A stretch of DNA of 64,000 nt from an uncultured Olsenella sp. (GCA_900540955.1 UQIF01000005.1:1-64000); one strand, 5' to 3'. Shown: positions 18,601 through 27,389, counted from the first letter of the stretch. The notes: generated by a model from the letters alone, not told the origin. Numbers and translations are program-made.

Positions 18601-19117
18601 GGCCCTGCGGCATGACGAGGCTCGACGCCGCTGCCTCGCCAAACAGATACGGCATCGCTGCGGCGTAGCGGTCACACACCGCAACCAGCAGCTCGCCATA
18701 GGCCGCCTCGGTACGGTTCGCGCCGGAGCCGCTGCCGCCGGCGAGAACGCTCTGCACGCGGTCGCGCACCAGACGCGAGAAACCGAAGTCGGGGTCGAAC
18801 ACGCCCTGGGCGGCGTCGGCGAGAATCGCAGGCTGGGTCGCGCCCGGGCGCGGCGTCACCACGGGGACGGGCGTGTAGCCCTTTGCATCCATGAAGCGCA
18901 GCGCGCACAGGCGGTTGAACCAGGTGTACGCCGTCGACTCGACCACGGCGTCCATGCCTTTGTCGCTGATGGCGGTCTCGAGCTGCCGGGTCTTATCGGG
19001 CTGGTCGAGACGCTCGGCGCTGCCAGGCTCGAGCACGGCGTCGATCCTGGCAGCGACCTCGGCGCGCAGAGCGTCGCGAGCGCCGAAGGCCAGGTTCTTG
19101 ATTTTGTTGGAGTCCAT
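15650..19117 (-). CDS. pglX: BREX adenine-specific DNA methyltransferase PglX
   Basis: A 1155-residue methyltransferase that marks host DNA, and is also needed for defence, in BREX type 1. Motif I is LTLCDPACGSGHILVYAF and the catalytic motif IV is CVVANPPYLTSG. The N-terminal 230 residues are the usual PglX helical domain (AYTWFNRLCALRFMDAKGYT). The middle part (roughly positions 16,700-17,720) is distinctly AT-rich compared with both flanks and should hold the target-recognition region. The gene starts with ATG at 19117, 11 nt after pglZ. No homopolymer run suggesting phase variation was seen. Confidence 0.92.
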   Translation of the reverse strand: MDSNKIKNLAFGARDALRAEVAARIDAVLEPGSAERLDQPDKTRQLETAISDKGMDAVVESTAYTWFNRLCALRFMDAKGYTPVPVVTPRPGATQPAILADAAQGVFDPDFGFSRLVRDRVQSVLAGGSGSGANRTEAAYGELLVAVCDRYAAAMPYLFGEAAASSLVMPQGLLAEDSILGRIVEDMDDEECETVEVLGWLYQFYVAERKAEYNDSGRKATADDIAPATQLFTPDWIVKYLVENSLGRLWMLNNPGSALADKMDYYIAPEGETEDFIKVYSPEELTLCDPACGSGHILVYAFDLLFEIYQEEGYFPEDIPALILQNNLFGMEIDGRAAEIAKFALEMKAREKDPEFFEKCIDANLTVLEPVKFEPGVLAGAGPIANTAELLEAFEHMTEVGSLYVPAPGDMAAVDTAIASFSEDDLLGMDILRKLRTMKGVLKALSRRVDCVVANPPYLTSGKFDAWLSDWTKTYYPSEKSDLCTCFIKRSFSLVNKGGYSSMITMQSWMFIPSYKKLRKEITTAKQILEMAHIGTRGFETIGGEVVSTSATIICNDMGSTTGFFVRLADFSDAHEKSGALKEVCLKGAASAGITYLHDASFFKETPDNKIAYRLTNTIVGALSEHRLSTALTTREGMSTADNDAFLRLWFEPAISNCFLPGKNNKTASQKWRAYQKGGEFRRWYGNNDYVVNWENDGYAIKHNFDQKTGRLRSHNFNGEFAGREGLTWSTISSELHVRYCPSGFLFDSTGAMGFASSQEILAAFLAFMNTSTAATILNCLSEALHLKFSDIAQLPSVEGAYEDSEGIVSNCITLSRIDWDSFETSWDFEWHPLAPSARERAEQLSYGVDSYARAASVSLISERFKRWSDECGNRFNQLKANEEELNRIFACIYGMEGEVPIEVPDDKVSVRRADLVRDVKSLVSYGVGCIMGRYSTFAPGLILADAQQTVDDFRAKVPNAGFLPDEDAILPVLDGEWFSDDIVAQFRKWLEVTYGAETLDENVRFIEDALGKDLRKYFVKDFYKDHCATYQVTGSGKRPIYWMFASPKGSFQVLVYMHRYTPSTVGQILTKYLREYIEKINAKIGQLDQSDRAADNRQADKYRAAVHELTDWERTVIYPLTNERVDIDLDDGVKVNYNKFPHALVKVTGLSTWK

Positions 19118-19127
19118 GTCTGCCGTC

Positions 19128-21707
19128 CTAGAAATCGAAGTCGTTGCCGAACGCGCGGTTCACGGAGAGCTGCTGCTCCCACTCGGCGTCGAACTGGTTG
19201 GTGTTTCCCACGCGCCTGCTTATTCTCAGCACGGCGGCGGCGCAGTCATCCACGTCGTCGGTCACATGGAGCGTGACGTGTGTCTTTCGCTCCTCGGAAC
19301 CTTGCGCCGTGCTCGCGAGCTCGAGCGTTTGCTCCTCGGCGCAAAGGAGACGGCTCGCATCGTTGGGGTCGTAGAGGCCGACGCGCACGGTCAGCGGGGT
19401 CACCTTCGCCGAGCACGGCTCCGTCTGGTACACGTCGAGCATCACCGTCGATCCCGTGATGGAGGGCCTGCCGGTGAGGAAGCCCTGTACGCCGGTGCAT
19501 TCCGCGGCGCGGAGGCTGTCGACGCGTTGTATGGTTACCACTGGGACGACATTCTCCTGCAGGGAGGCGCCCCCGTGGACGTAGCGGGCGCCGCTGCCGC
19601 GCAGGCGAAGGCGCGTGATGCCGCGGGGGAAGGCGAACCTGCCCGCACCGTCGAGCGAGAGCTCCGCCGAGGAGTACTCGATGAGGATATCGCTCTTCGG
19701 CAGGGTCGTGCCCATGGCGTACCTCCTGCCGTGGCTGACGTCCTGACCGGGGGCATGGGCGAGGTCCGAGAGCCCGTCGACTGCGGCGTAGTTGAACTCC
19801 TCCACCTCCCTGTCCTGGTAGAGGAAGCCGTGGTCGGCGGTCACGATCACCTTGCCGCACCCGGCGCGCAAGAGTTCGCCGGCTATCTTCGCCACCTGGG
19901 AGATGGCGTCCTCGCAGGCGGCGAAGACCTCGCCCTCGGTGTCGCGGGAGTCGCCGCGCTTGTCGATCGCGTTGTGGTAGACCATCACGAGCGGAGCGTC
20001 CTCGACGGGCGGAAGACTGTCCTCTAACACCTTCGATGCCTGGAGGAGCACCGCCCCCGGCATCGCCGCCTCCACCACTTTCTGGCGGTTGGCGAGCCCG
20101 TCCGTGGCGTCGCCGCCTTTCAGCACGTTTTCAGTCGCCGGGTTGACCGTCATGGCCCCCCGCGGGAGCAGCGCGGCCATGCCCAGCTGGGTGTAGCTGG
20201 GCAGCATGCAGGCCATGGCCTCGCAGTCCGCGCCCACGCGGGCCCGGCCCAAGGACAAGGCTCCGCTGGCGACCCGCGCCGCCAGGTCTGCGCCGACCTC
20301 GTAGCGCATCGCATCTGAGACTATGACTCCGAGTCGCTTGCCGTCCTCTGCTCTCGGGAACTCTTTCTCCACCTTCTCGTAGAAGAAATCCGCCTGCGAG
20401 GGGATGTCCGCGGGCGGGTAGAAGCCTGCGTCCATGAGGTGCAGCTGCCAACGGTCGGTGAGGTCGACGAGAAACTTGCCATACGCGTCGTCCACCTGCG
20501 ACACGAGCTCGCCAGCCCTCCTCTTGAAGCCTGCGGGCGCCTTGCGCATGGCGCCGACGAATCGGCGGTACTCCTCGTCAACGCGGTGCCAGTCGGCGCG
20601 GTACGCCTCGAAGATGTCCCTCTCCGTCGTCATGGCGGTGCAGGCGTCCTTGTAGGCTTCGATTCCCTCGAGCGCCGCCGCTCCGGCGGCCAAGGCCTCG
20701 TACTGGCAGGCATAGTCCTCGAACCAGTGGGTGTGCAGGCGCAGGTTTAGCTCTGCGCGGGCGTCTGCTGCGCGCAACGTGCCGTCGAGGGCGCGGCCGA
20801 GCATGTCGGCGACGATCCAGTCATCGAAGACGGGGACGGCGTCGATGGTGCCGACGGCTTCCATGGTGCGCTCGCCTGTCGGCACCGACGAGCTGACGGC
20901 ATCAGAGTACTCGCGTGCCAGCGCGTCGTACGAATCGCGGGTGCGGCTGTTCGCGGCGAGGTCGGCGAGTATGCGCGAGGCGTCCGCCTTGAGGGGCGCG
21001 CCATCGTGTGCGAGGTCCGCGCAACGGGCCTTGAGCATCCTGAGGGCTAGGTCCTCGGGGGTCGGGTCCTCGCCGGCGGGCGCGGCGTAACCCACGACCT
21101 CGAGGACCTCGGACCAGAGCGTCGCTGCGAGTCCGCATTCGCGGATAGTGCGCAGGGTCTTGCCCTGCCCGCGGCCGAGATCCACGAGGAGCCTCTTCAC
21201 TACGTCGCGCACGGCGTCGCGTGGGGCCTCGGCCCTTGACCCCGCGCATGCCGCGAGCATCGCCAGCCGCAGGGCGCGTTCGTCGCCTTTGGGAAGCGGG
21301 GTCGCGGCGAGGGCGCCGCGGCGTTCCTTCGAGTTGAAGAAGCTGCCGTGCTCGCTAAGCACGGCAGCGAGAGGCATGGGGACGTCGCACTCGCTCGCCC
21401 AGATCCCCTCCATCTTGCACGTGAAGGGTGTCGCGGCGAGCTTCACGTCGTAGAGGAAGTCATCCTGCGGGCGGGGCTTGGGGCCGGAACGATAGATTAC
21501 GAGGCTGCGGGCCGGCCGTTCGCGAAGGATCGTCCGCTTGCTGGAAAGCTCCGCACCGGTCACGTCAACGATCGCGCCGTTGCCCAGATCGAGGGCATCG
21601 ACGATTTCGGCGTACTCGCCGGGCTCGTCCTCCCAGAACAGCGTCGCGTGGCCGTGGTCGAACTGTCCCTTGATCCTGTCCTCTATTTCATGTATGTCGA
21701 TGTCCAC
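19128..21707 (-). CDS. pglZ: BREX alkaline-phosphatase-fold protein PglZ
   Basis: An 859-residue protein with the PglZ alkaline-phosphatase-like domain, part of the BREX core. Metal-site phrases are GVIVSDAMRYEVGADLAARV and KVIVTADHGFLYQDREVEEF, with VMVYHNAIDKRGD between them. The start is a GTG at 21707, five nt after the brxC stop. Length is in the type 1 range. Its place before pglX reverses the classical brxC-pglX-pglZ order. Confidence 0.92.
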   Translation of the reverse strand: MDIDIHEIEDRIKGQFDHGHATLFWEDEPGEYAEIVDALDLGNGAIVDVTGAELSSKRTILRERPARSLVIYRSGPKPRPQDDFLYDVKLAATPFTCKMEGIWASECDVPMPLAAVLSEHGSFFNSKERRGALAATPLPKGDERALRLAMLAACAGSRAEAPRDAVRDVVKRLLVDLGRGQGKTLRTIRECGLAATLWSEVLEVVGYAAPAGEDPTPEDLALRMLKARCADLAHDGAPLKADASRILADLAANSRTRDSYDALAREYSDAVSSSVPTGERTMEAVGTIDAVPVFDDWIVADMLGRALDGTLRAADARAELNLRLHTHWFEDYACQYEALAAGAAALEGIEAYKDACTAMTTERDIFEAYRADWHRVDEEYRRFVGAMRKAPAGFKRRAGELVSQVDDAYGKFLVDLTDRWQLHLMDAGFYPPADIPSQADFFYEKVEKEFPRAEDGKRLGVIVSDAMRYEVGADLAARVASGALSLGRARVGADCEAMACMLPSYTQLGMAALLPRGAMTVNPATENVLKGGDATDGLANRQKVVEAAMPGAVLLQASKVLEDSLPPVEDAPLVMVYHNAIDKRGDSRDTEGEVFAACEDAISQVAKIAGELLRAGCGKVIVTADHGFLYQDREVEEFNYAAVDGLSDLAHAPGQDVSHGRRYAMGTTLPKSDILIEYSSAELSLDGAGRFAFPRGITRLRLRGSGARYVHGGASLQENVVPVVTIQRVDSLRAAECTGVQGFLTGRPSITGSTVMLDVYQTEPCSAKVTPLTVRVGLYDPNDASRLLCAEEQTLELASTAQGSEERKTHVTLHVTDDVDDCAAAVLRISRRVGNTNQFDAEWEQQLSVNRAFGNDFDF

Positions 21708-21711
21708 TGTC

Positions 21712-24700
21712 CTACCTCGTAACGATGATTCCGTCGTCGACCTTGGCCTCGAGCTCGGCGCGCAGCGCCTCGAGGTAGTCGTCGATATCCTGCCTGCTCT
21801 TAATGGTCGGCCTGCTGTAGGCGCCCACGCGGAGGGAGCTCAGCTCGCAGGTCCTGGGTGCCCGCGGCCGCGCGGGCTCTGGCTGCGGGCCGCCGCCCGT
21901 CTCATCGGTCTTCGCGGCATCCGGCTCGGATGAGGACTCGGGCTCGGGCGGGTTCAGGAGTGCGACTATCCTCGCGGCATTGTCCCTCTTGAACGATTCG
22001 AGGAAGGTCCGGATGCGCAGCGGCGACCGTTCTACCGACAGCTTGTCCGCAGCCCGCTCGAAGAGCTCGGCGAACATGCGCCGGCTCTCCTCTGGCAGAG
22101 CGTTGAGGTCGCATGTGCTCTCGAACGAGGCGCGGTATTCGTCGAGCTCGCCGGCGACGCCGGCGCGCAGGTTCTCCCTTGCGCGGTCGATCTCGTCCTT
22201 TGCGCGCCTGACGGCGCCTGCCGCGCGGGGGATCTCGCGGGACTTGTAGCATTCGGGGTCGCCCGCGACCGCAAGCGTACCCTCGAGTTCGGCGGGGACG
22301 TCGATGCCGAGGTCGCGCATCTCGGAAAGGCCGCTCTCGCCGAACTCCTTGACCTCGTTCCACTTGGCAGCGAGCTGCGAGCCTTCGATGAACTGCTTCA
22401 TCCTTGAGAGATCTGTCTTTGCCTCGGTGAGGCCGTCCGCGCTCTCGGGGAACTGGTCGACGATCCATTTCCAGTCGCCGCTCACGGCGCCGCGCGCGTG
22501 GTCGAGCTTTCCTACCTTTTCGGCGAACTCCGCGGCGAAGGGATAGGCCGAGGCACGTCCCTGGGCGTCGCGGAACGTCGGGACCTCCTGCTCGAGTTGG
22601 GATGCCAGCTCGCCGGCGATGGTCTTGGCGTCCCCGCCGACGGGATTGGTGCCCACGAGATTTCTGTATGCGCTCTTGATTTTTGCGAGCCGCTCGGGTG
22701 GCACGGCCTCGACCTTGGAGACGACGAGCTTTTCCATGTCGCGGCCGGTTTTGAGCGCCTGCGCGAGGGAGGAGCCCTCAAGCAGCGCTCCGGCCTTGCG
22801 GATCTCGATGCGGCTGGCGGCGTAGAGCGTCGCCACGGCATTGCGGACGGCGACGTCGGGCCACCCGTACTCGTCCTTCGTGAAATGCGCCGCCAGGCTC
22901 GCCGTGCCTTCGCCGCCGACGGTGACGGAACAGCCCGAGCCCATAAGGCCGATCCAGCTGAGAACGGTCTGGGCGTACTCGGGCAGGGGAAGATCGATGA
23001 TCGCCTGGGCGGGCAGGCAGCTGTTGTAGACGTCGCTGTCGCTGTAGTTCTGCGTGATCTGCTGCAAGCCCGTGTAGCTGCGCCGCACGAGCTCGCCCAT
23101 GGCGCACTCGACCGCGGTCTTTCCCGTGCCGCTCACGGATTCGGTGACGTCGACCCCGGAGACGTAGAATCGGGCTTTCCCGATCAATCCTTCCAGGTCG
23201 GAGCGGAGCTTGCGCGACTGCCCGTTGAGCATCGCCCTCTTGTCGGAGATGATCGTTCCGCGTACCTCGCCCGTGCCGCTCGCCTGGTTCACGTATTTGT
23301 TGGTCTTCACGAACATGGCGACGTCGTTGAGGAACGCGTTGGGATCGTGCAGCGCGACGGTGAGCGTCTTGGGGCCCGAGGCGGGGATGTCGGCGATGCC
23401 GGAGGGGGCGTCGGTCACGATGTCGAGGGTCAGGTCGCTGCCCCCGCGCCCGATGGCGTCGCCGTTCACCTTGAGGTTGTAGGGAAAAACATGGGAGAAA
23501 GCGCCGTTCTCGTATACTGCGCGCGAAGCGCCTACGATGTCCTTGAACGCCTCGCCGATCTTGTCGCGCACGTCCGAGGTCTGGATCTCCGTGTTGCGTA
23601 TCTCCTTCTCTATGTCCTTCTCGTCGTCGGTGAGATACTCGTAGACGTTTGAGTTGGGGTTTCGCCGGATGTAGAGCTGGCGTTCGAGTTCGGCTAGCGC
23701 GTCCTTGATCTCCTGCTCGAGCGTCGCCGTGTTCTGCTTGAAGGACCCGTACAGCAGCACGCGAAGGTTGCCCGACGTCGCCCTGAAGTCCTTGCAGTAC
23801 TTCACGAGCAGGAGCGCCTTCAGGACGCGGATGGCCATGGGCATGTTCGCGAGGTTTGTCTCTGCGGTGCTGATGGCGCCGTAGACCTCGCTCTTCAGCG
23901 AGTTGCGAAGCCCCTCGAACATCGAGTCGAACGTCGCCAGGTCCTGACCCTCCGTCGAGCCATCTCCGCGGTTGAGCTCGACGCCGACCTCCTGGAACAC
24001 TCCGAGCATCGAGCGTGCGCCCGTCGAGTGGTGCCTGCCGGTGAAGGCGTTGTAGTCGGAAAGCCCGCGCATGGCGGAGATGAAGAGCTCGAACTGGTAG
24101 GACACGAAGGGGTACGTGTCCACGAAATCGTCCTCGTCCCTGTAGTTCACGTAACGCTTCGAGCCGTCGGCGAAGTCGAAGAGCACCGGGAAGTCGTCCT
24201 TGTACCTGTCGTACATTGCGCCCAGGGCGGAGAGGGCATCGCGGCTCTTGGCCAGAAGACGCTGCTTGATGACCTCCTTGGCGTCCTTGGACGTGAGCTG
24301 CATCTTGACCTTGAACCGCGCCTGGATCTTGGAGAAGTCGTTGGCGGACCTGTCGGTCATCTGGCCGATGGTGTCCTCCATGTTCTCCTGGCTGGTGACA
24401 ACCACCCATGAAGCGCCGTCGCACACGGTGGCGAGTTCCTCTGCAACGGATTGCAGATTGGTCATCAGGTTTGAATCCTTGGCGATGTACTGGCCGGCCT
24501 CGTCGACGAAGAAGTTCAAGCGGAACCCGGGTCCGTGCGCGTCGATGTATTCTTTTACGCGCAGCGCGAAGGCGTGGATGTCGGGCTTGTAGGTCTGCTG
24601 GTAGTAGCTTACGACGTTGCCGTTGGTTCCGGGCTCGTTTCCGCACACCTCGTCGAAAGCCGCGGTGATCTTGGTGCCGTAAAGGAGCGCCGCCTTGCGG

Positions 24701-25281
24701 ACGTCCTCCCACGGTTTTTCGGTTGCCGCCTCGATCCTCGCCTTGAATGCGTCCAGTAGTCCCTCCCGATCGAGGTCATATTCCATTTTGGCGATATGCT
24801 GCTGGTCGCCGTCAAAGTAGCCGCAATGGCGGTTGAATACCTTGATGAAGGCGGCAAGGAGACCTCCCGCCTCGGTGCGGCCCTGGTTGGGCGCGATGAT
24901 GTCGATGTTGAAGAGGATCGACTCGCTCGGATGGCGGGTGCGGGCCACTTCCATGGCGCCCCGCAGCGCGGGGTCGTCCTCAAGCTTGGGCAGGATGTAG
25001 TCGATGGCCCGTTTGCCAGCGACCTCCTGGTCCTCCAGGATCACGGCGAGGATCTTCAGCAAGTGAGACTTGCCGCTGCCGAAGAAGCCCGCGATCCACG
25101 CTCCGTTGCCGGTGGCGTCGGGGTCGTTGTACTCGTCGAAGAAGCGGCCGAGATGCCCCGCGAGTTCGGGGGTGATGACGTACTCGTCAAGCTCGTTGGC
25201 GAGGTGCTCGACGCTGGAGGCCTTCACGACCGCGTCGATTGGCCTGTCGATTGGCTTTTCGTACATGTCCTCGTATCTCAT
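21712..25281 (-). CDS. brxC: BREX large ATP-binding protein BrxC
   Basis: A 1189-residue P-loop ATPase of the BREX core. Walker A is WIAGFFGSGKSHLLKIL near residue 70, and RLNFFVDEAGQYIAKDSNLM is the Walker B-like region. The family start MRYEDMYEKPIDRPIDAVVK is present. A Pro/Glu-rich low-complexity stretch lies near residue 1130. It is 11 nt downstream of brxB. GC-rich codon use is like that of brxA, brxB and pglZ and unlike the PHP-ATPase module. Confidence 0.93.
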   Translation of the reverse strand: MRYEDMYEKPIDRPIDAVVKASSVEHLANELDEYVITPELAGHLGRFFDEYNDPDATGNGAWIAGFFGSGKSHLLKILAVILEDQEVAGKRAIDYILPKLEDDPALRGAMEVARTRHPSESILFNIDIIAPNQGRTEAGGLLAAFIKVFNRHCGYFDGDQQHIAKMEYDLDREGLLDAFKARIEAATEKPWEDVRKAALLYGTKITAAFDEVCGNEPGTNGNVVSYYQQTYKPDIHAFALRVKEYIDAHGPGFRLNFFVDEAGQYIAKDSNLMTNLQSVAEELATVCDGASWVVVTSQENMEDTIGQMTDRSANDFSKIQARFKVKMQLTSKDAKEVIKQRLLAKSRDALSALGAMYDRYKDDFPVLFDFADGSKRYVNYRDEDDFVDTYPFVSYQFELFISAMRGLSDYNAFTGRHHSTGARSMLGVFQEVGVELNRGDGSTEGQDLATFDSMFEGLRNSLKSEVYGAISTAETNLANMPMAIRVLKALLLVKYCKDFRATSGNLRVLLYGSFKQNTATLEQEIKDALAELERQLYIRRNPNSNVYEYLTDDEKDIEKEIRNTEIQTSDVRDKIGEAFKDIVGASRAVYENGAFSHVFPYNLKVNGDAIGRGGSDLTLDIVTDAPSGIADIPASGPKTLTVALHDPNAFLNDVAMFVKTNKYVNQASGTGEVRGTIISDKRAMLNGQSRKLRSDLEGLIGKARFYVSGVDVTESVSGTGKTAVECAMGELVRRSYTGLQQITQNYSDSDVYNSCLPAQAIIDLPLPEYAQTVLSWIGLMGSGCSVTVGGEGTASLAAHFTKDEYGWPDVAVRNAVATLYAASRIEIRKAGALLEGSSLAQALKTGRDMEKLVVSKVEAVPPERLAKIKSAYRNLVGTNPVGGDAKTIAGELASQLEQEVPTFRDAQGRASAYPFAAEFAEKVGKLDHARGAVSGDWKWIVDQFPESADGLTEAKTDLSRMKQFIEGSQLAAKWNEVKEFGESGLSEMRDLGIDVPAELEGTLAVAGDPECYKSREIPRAAGAVRRAKDEIDRARENLRAGVAGELDEYRASFESTCDLNALPEESRRMFAELFERAADKLSVERSPLRIRTFLESFKRDNAARIVALLNPPEPESSSEPDAAKTDETGGGPQPEPARPRAPRTCELSSLRVGAYSRPTIKSRQDIDDYLEALRAELEAKVDDGIIVTR

Positions 25282-25292
25282 GGGATTGCCTC

Positions 25293-25898
25293 CTAAAGGT
25301 CGAACACGCTCGTCGCACGGTAGTAGCCGCCGTTCGCGTCAGAGGGGATGTTCAGTATGTCAAGAGAGGTCGATCCGTCGGCGTTCTGGCGGTATTCGCC
25401 GGGAAACACCAGCACGATCGGTGTATCGATATCAATCTCGCCCAGCAGCGTGTGGGTGCGTACGTAGGGGAACGTCTCCCCGACGCCCGTGATGAATGCG
25501 ATGTCGCACTCCGCCTCGCCGATGAGCCTCTCGACGGCGGGCTTGATGACGCTTGTGACGCTGATGGTGTCTTGCAGCATCATGATCAGCTCATCCCGCG
25601 TGGCGGCTTGCTCTGCCTCGCAAAGGGGTTCCCACATGCCCTGCGAATCCAGGTAGTCGAGGACGATGTCGTAGAGGTTCACCTGTACGGCGCGAACCCC
25701 CCTGTTGGGCAGGTCGTCGGCGCAGACGGCCGTCACGAGGTCCCGAGCATAGGACCTTTGGGACGGCGGATACGGCAGGATGTAGGTCGATTGCCGCATG
25801 GTGAAGCCCTTGCGGCCGAGCAGTGCGTCATCGGAGAGGCGCTCCACAATGAAGGAGCGCGCTTCAGGCGCTCCGATATGCTCGAACTTCCGGGTCAC
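25293..25898 (-). CDS. brxB: BREX protein BrxB (DUF1788)
   Basis: A 201-residue BREX core protein of the DUF1788 family. Family phrases include STYILPYPPSQRSYARDL, DIAFITGVGETFPYVRTHTL and TPIVLVFPGEY. The start GTG at 25898 overlaps the brxA stop by 4 nt (GTGA), so the two genes are translationally coupled. A longer frame upstream exists but overlaps brxA and has no role. Confidence 0.92.
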   Translation of the reverse strand: MTRKFEHIGAPEARSFIVERLSDDALLGRKGFTMRQSTYILPYPPSQRSYARDLVTAVCADDLPNRGVRAVQVNLYDIVLDYLDSQGMWEPLCEAEQAATRDELIMMLQDTISVTSVIKPAVERLIGEAECDIAFITGVGETFPYVRTHTLLGEIDIDTPIVLVFPGEYRQNADGSTSLDILNIPSDANGGYYRATSVFDL

Positions 25899-26500
25899 AA
25901 TAGGACACCTGCCTTCGGGAATAGCTCGATGTCCCACGGTGCGCGCCCGCGAACGAGCGTCGCAAAGCGGGGCGAGGGATAGAGCGGGGTTATGTTGTAG
26001 GCGTCGTCGAGGAGGCGGCATTCGCGGAGCATCCCGAAAGCCCTGATCTCGAGCTGCTTGCGCGACTTGTCGGTAAGGCGTGCAAGCTCGGGGTGGTCCA
26101 TCGACTCCTCGTCGACGAATGCCGTCCACGCCGTTCGCGGCACGTCGGGCACCATCTTGGAGAAGCGTGCGGCGACGACGTTGGTCGAGAACGCGCGCAG
26201 GACGGGATAGGTGCGGCAGATGACGACCCAAATCATGGCGAGCTGGTCGTCGTCGACGGCGTCGGCTAAGAATGCCATCTCGTCCGTGTCGAGCATCCTG
26301 AGGCGTTTGACGAGCTCGCTGCCCACGCGCTTGCGCGTGCTCTCCTTGTTGAGGCTGATGATGTTGTCCTCGACGATGCGCCGCCTGACCTCGGTCCAGT
26401 CAAAGCAGTCGACGTAGGCCCTGGCCACCTCCACGGTCTCGGGCCTGCGGGCGCCGATGCTCGTGAAAGAGAGGCTGTACTTCTGCTCGCTATCTGCCAT
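25895..26500 (-). CDS. brxA: BREX protein BrxA (DUF1819)
   Basis: A 201-residue BREX core protein of the DUF1819 family, an NusB-like small DNA-binding protein in characterised systems. Phrases such as YSLSFTSIGARRPETVEVAR and ENIISLNKESTRKRVGSELV fit the family. The ATG at 26500 lies 11 nt inside the end of the ribbon-helix-helix gene, so it is coupled to it. Confidence 0.92.
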   Translation of the reverse strand: MADSEQKYSLSFTSIGARRPETVEVARAYVDCFDWTEVRRRIVEDNIISLNKESTRKRVGSELVKRLRMLDTDEMAFLADAVDDDQLAMIWVVICRTYPVLRAFSTNVVAARFSKMVPDVPRTAWTAFVDEESMDHPELARLTDKSRKQLEIRAFGMLRECRLLDDAYNITPLYPSPRFATLVRGRAPWDIELFPKAGVLL

Positions 26501-26744
26501 TCGTGAGCTCCTTGATGAGGCTTTCGCGGACGTAGGCGCTCAGGCTCGTGCCCTTTAACGCGGCCGCCTCTTTAGCGGCATCTCGCAGCGTGTCAGGAAT
26601 CCTGATGGTGATGGCGGTCTGGTCGCCACTCACCAGATACTCCCTTATGTCGGTGGAATTCGCGTCATTGCGGATCATATCGGCGTAGCCCATATCGTCC
26701 ATCCTAATGCTTGCAATGTGCAATACATTGTAATTGTATGCCAT
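26490..26744 (-). CDS. Ribbon-helix-helix protein leading the BREX operon
   Basis: An 84-residue protein (or 67 residues if it starts at the ATG at 26693, which has AGGA 8 nt upstream and may be the better start). The C-terminal half, TAITIRIPDTLRDAAKEAAA then LKGTSLSAYVRESLIKEL, is a CopG-type ribbon-helix-helix domain. It is the first gene of the BREX run, and its last 11 nt overlap brxA. It could be an autoregulator of BREX or an antitoxin-like protein with no toxin next to it. Known BREX regulators (BrxR) are WYL proteins, so this would be a different kind. Confidence 0.65.
   Translation of the reverse strand: MAYNYNVLHIASIRMDDMGYADMIRNDANSTDIREYLVSGDQTAITIRIPDTLRDAAKEAAALKGTSLSAYVRESLIKELTNGR
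26723..26739. promoter_or_regulatory. Palindrome at the head of the BREX operon
   Basis: ATACATTGTAATTGTAT has arms ATACA/TGTAT and an inner palindrome TACA-T-TGTA. It is AT-rich in a GC-rich region and lies just inside or just upstream of the ribbon-helix-helix gene, depending on its start. This is a natural operator candidate for that protein. Confidence 0.4.
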
Positions 26745-26823
26745 AGTGCACCGCCGTGTTTCCAGAAGGACGAAAAACAGGAGAGGCGCGAACCACTTGA
26801 TGAATATCGTTTCAACGGGGTAT

Positions 26824-27117
26824 TTACAGCCGAAGAGCGCCTAGCGCCTTGACCCCGGTCGTTGCCTGCTCCTCGGCGTAGAGAATCTCGTTCTGCGCCT
26901 CCAGGATGCGCGCGGCGTCCCCGGTGCGCTCGGCGCACCTCTGGCTTATCGACCTCAGGGCCAGGACGCCTTTGACGTCGAGCGGGTCCAGCTGGTCGGC
27001 GTGCGCCATGGACTCGAGCAGCTGGTCCAGGCCCCTCGCCAACCTCCCGGCATCCGCCTGTGTTTCGTCAAGAGGATTTGAGCAAAAAGAGCATCGGAAA
27101 TTGGGCAGCCCGAGCAT
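26824..27117 (-). CDS. Hypothetical protein next to IS21 remnant
   Basis: A 97-residue helical protein with an N-terminal Cys pair (CSFCSNP) and a helix-rich rest (ALRSISQRCAERTGDAARIL). It begins 27 nt after the end of the IstB fragment on the same strand. I do not recognise it; it may be a passenger of the insertion sequence or a separate small gene. Ribosome-site support is weak. Confidence 0.35.
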   Translation of the reverse strand: MLGLPNFRCSFCSNPLDETQADAGRLARGLDQLLESMAHADQLDPLDVKGVLALRSISQRCAERTGDAARILEAQNEILYAEEQATTGVKALGALRL

Positions 27118-27143
27118 CGGAGGCGCGCACGCTTTTTGAGCGG

Positions 27144-27345
27144 CTAGCCCTCCCGCATGAGGGCATGGCGGACGTAGTAGGACTCGCCGCGGAACTGGAC
27201 GAGCCTCCCGTGGTGGACAATGCGGTCGATCACGGCGGCGGCCATCTGGTCGTCCCCGAACACCGACCCCCACCTGCTGAACTCCAGGTTCGTGGTGATC
27301 ACCACCGACTGCGTCTCGTAGGCGTCGGCGAAGAATATCTGGCAT
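27144..27345 (-). pseudogene. istB: IstB (IS21 helper ATPase) C-terminal fragment
   Basis: The last ~65 residues of an IS21-family IstB protein are present: SVVITTNLEFSRWGSVFGDD, then MAAAVIDRIVHHGRLVQ and GESYYVR. The ATPase core and the partner transposase IstA are absent, so the insertion sequence is a remnant. It lies at the join between the BREX block and the toxin/RM block and may have taken part in building the island. Confidence 0.8.
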
Positions 27346-27389
27346 GACGATAGGCCCTTTCGCGTTTCGGAGCACATTTTCACAATGGG

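Noticed and set aside
22498..23652. Long open frame antisense to brxC
   Set aside because: Composition is a mirror of the brxC codons and no domain is visible.
26500..26744. Toxin-antitoxin pair reading of the ribbon-helix-helix gene and brxA
   Set aside because: The downstream gene is clearly BrxA (DUF1819), not a toxin.
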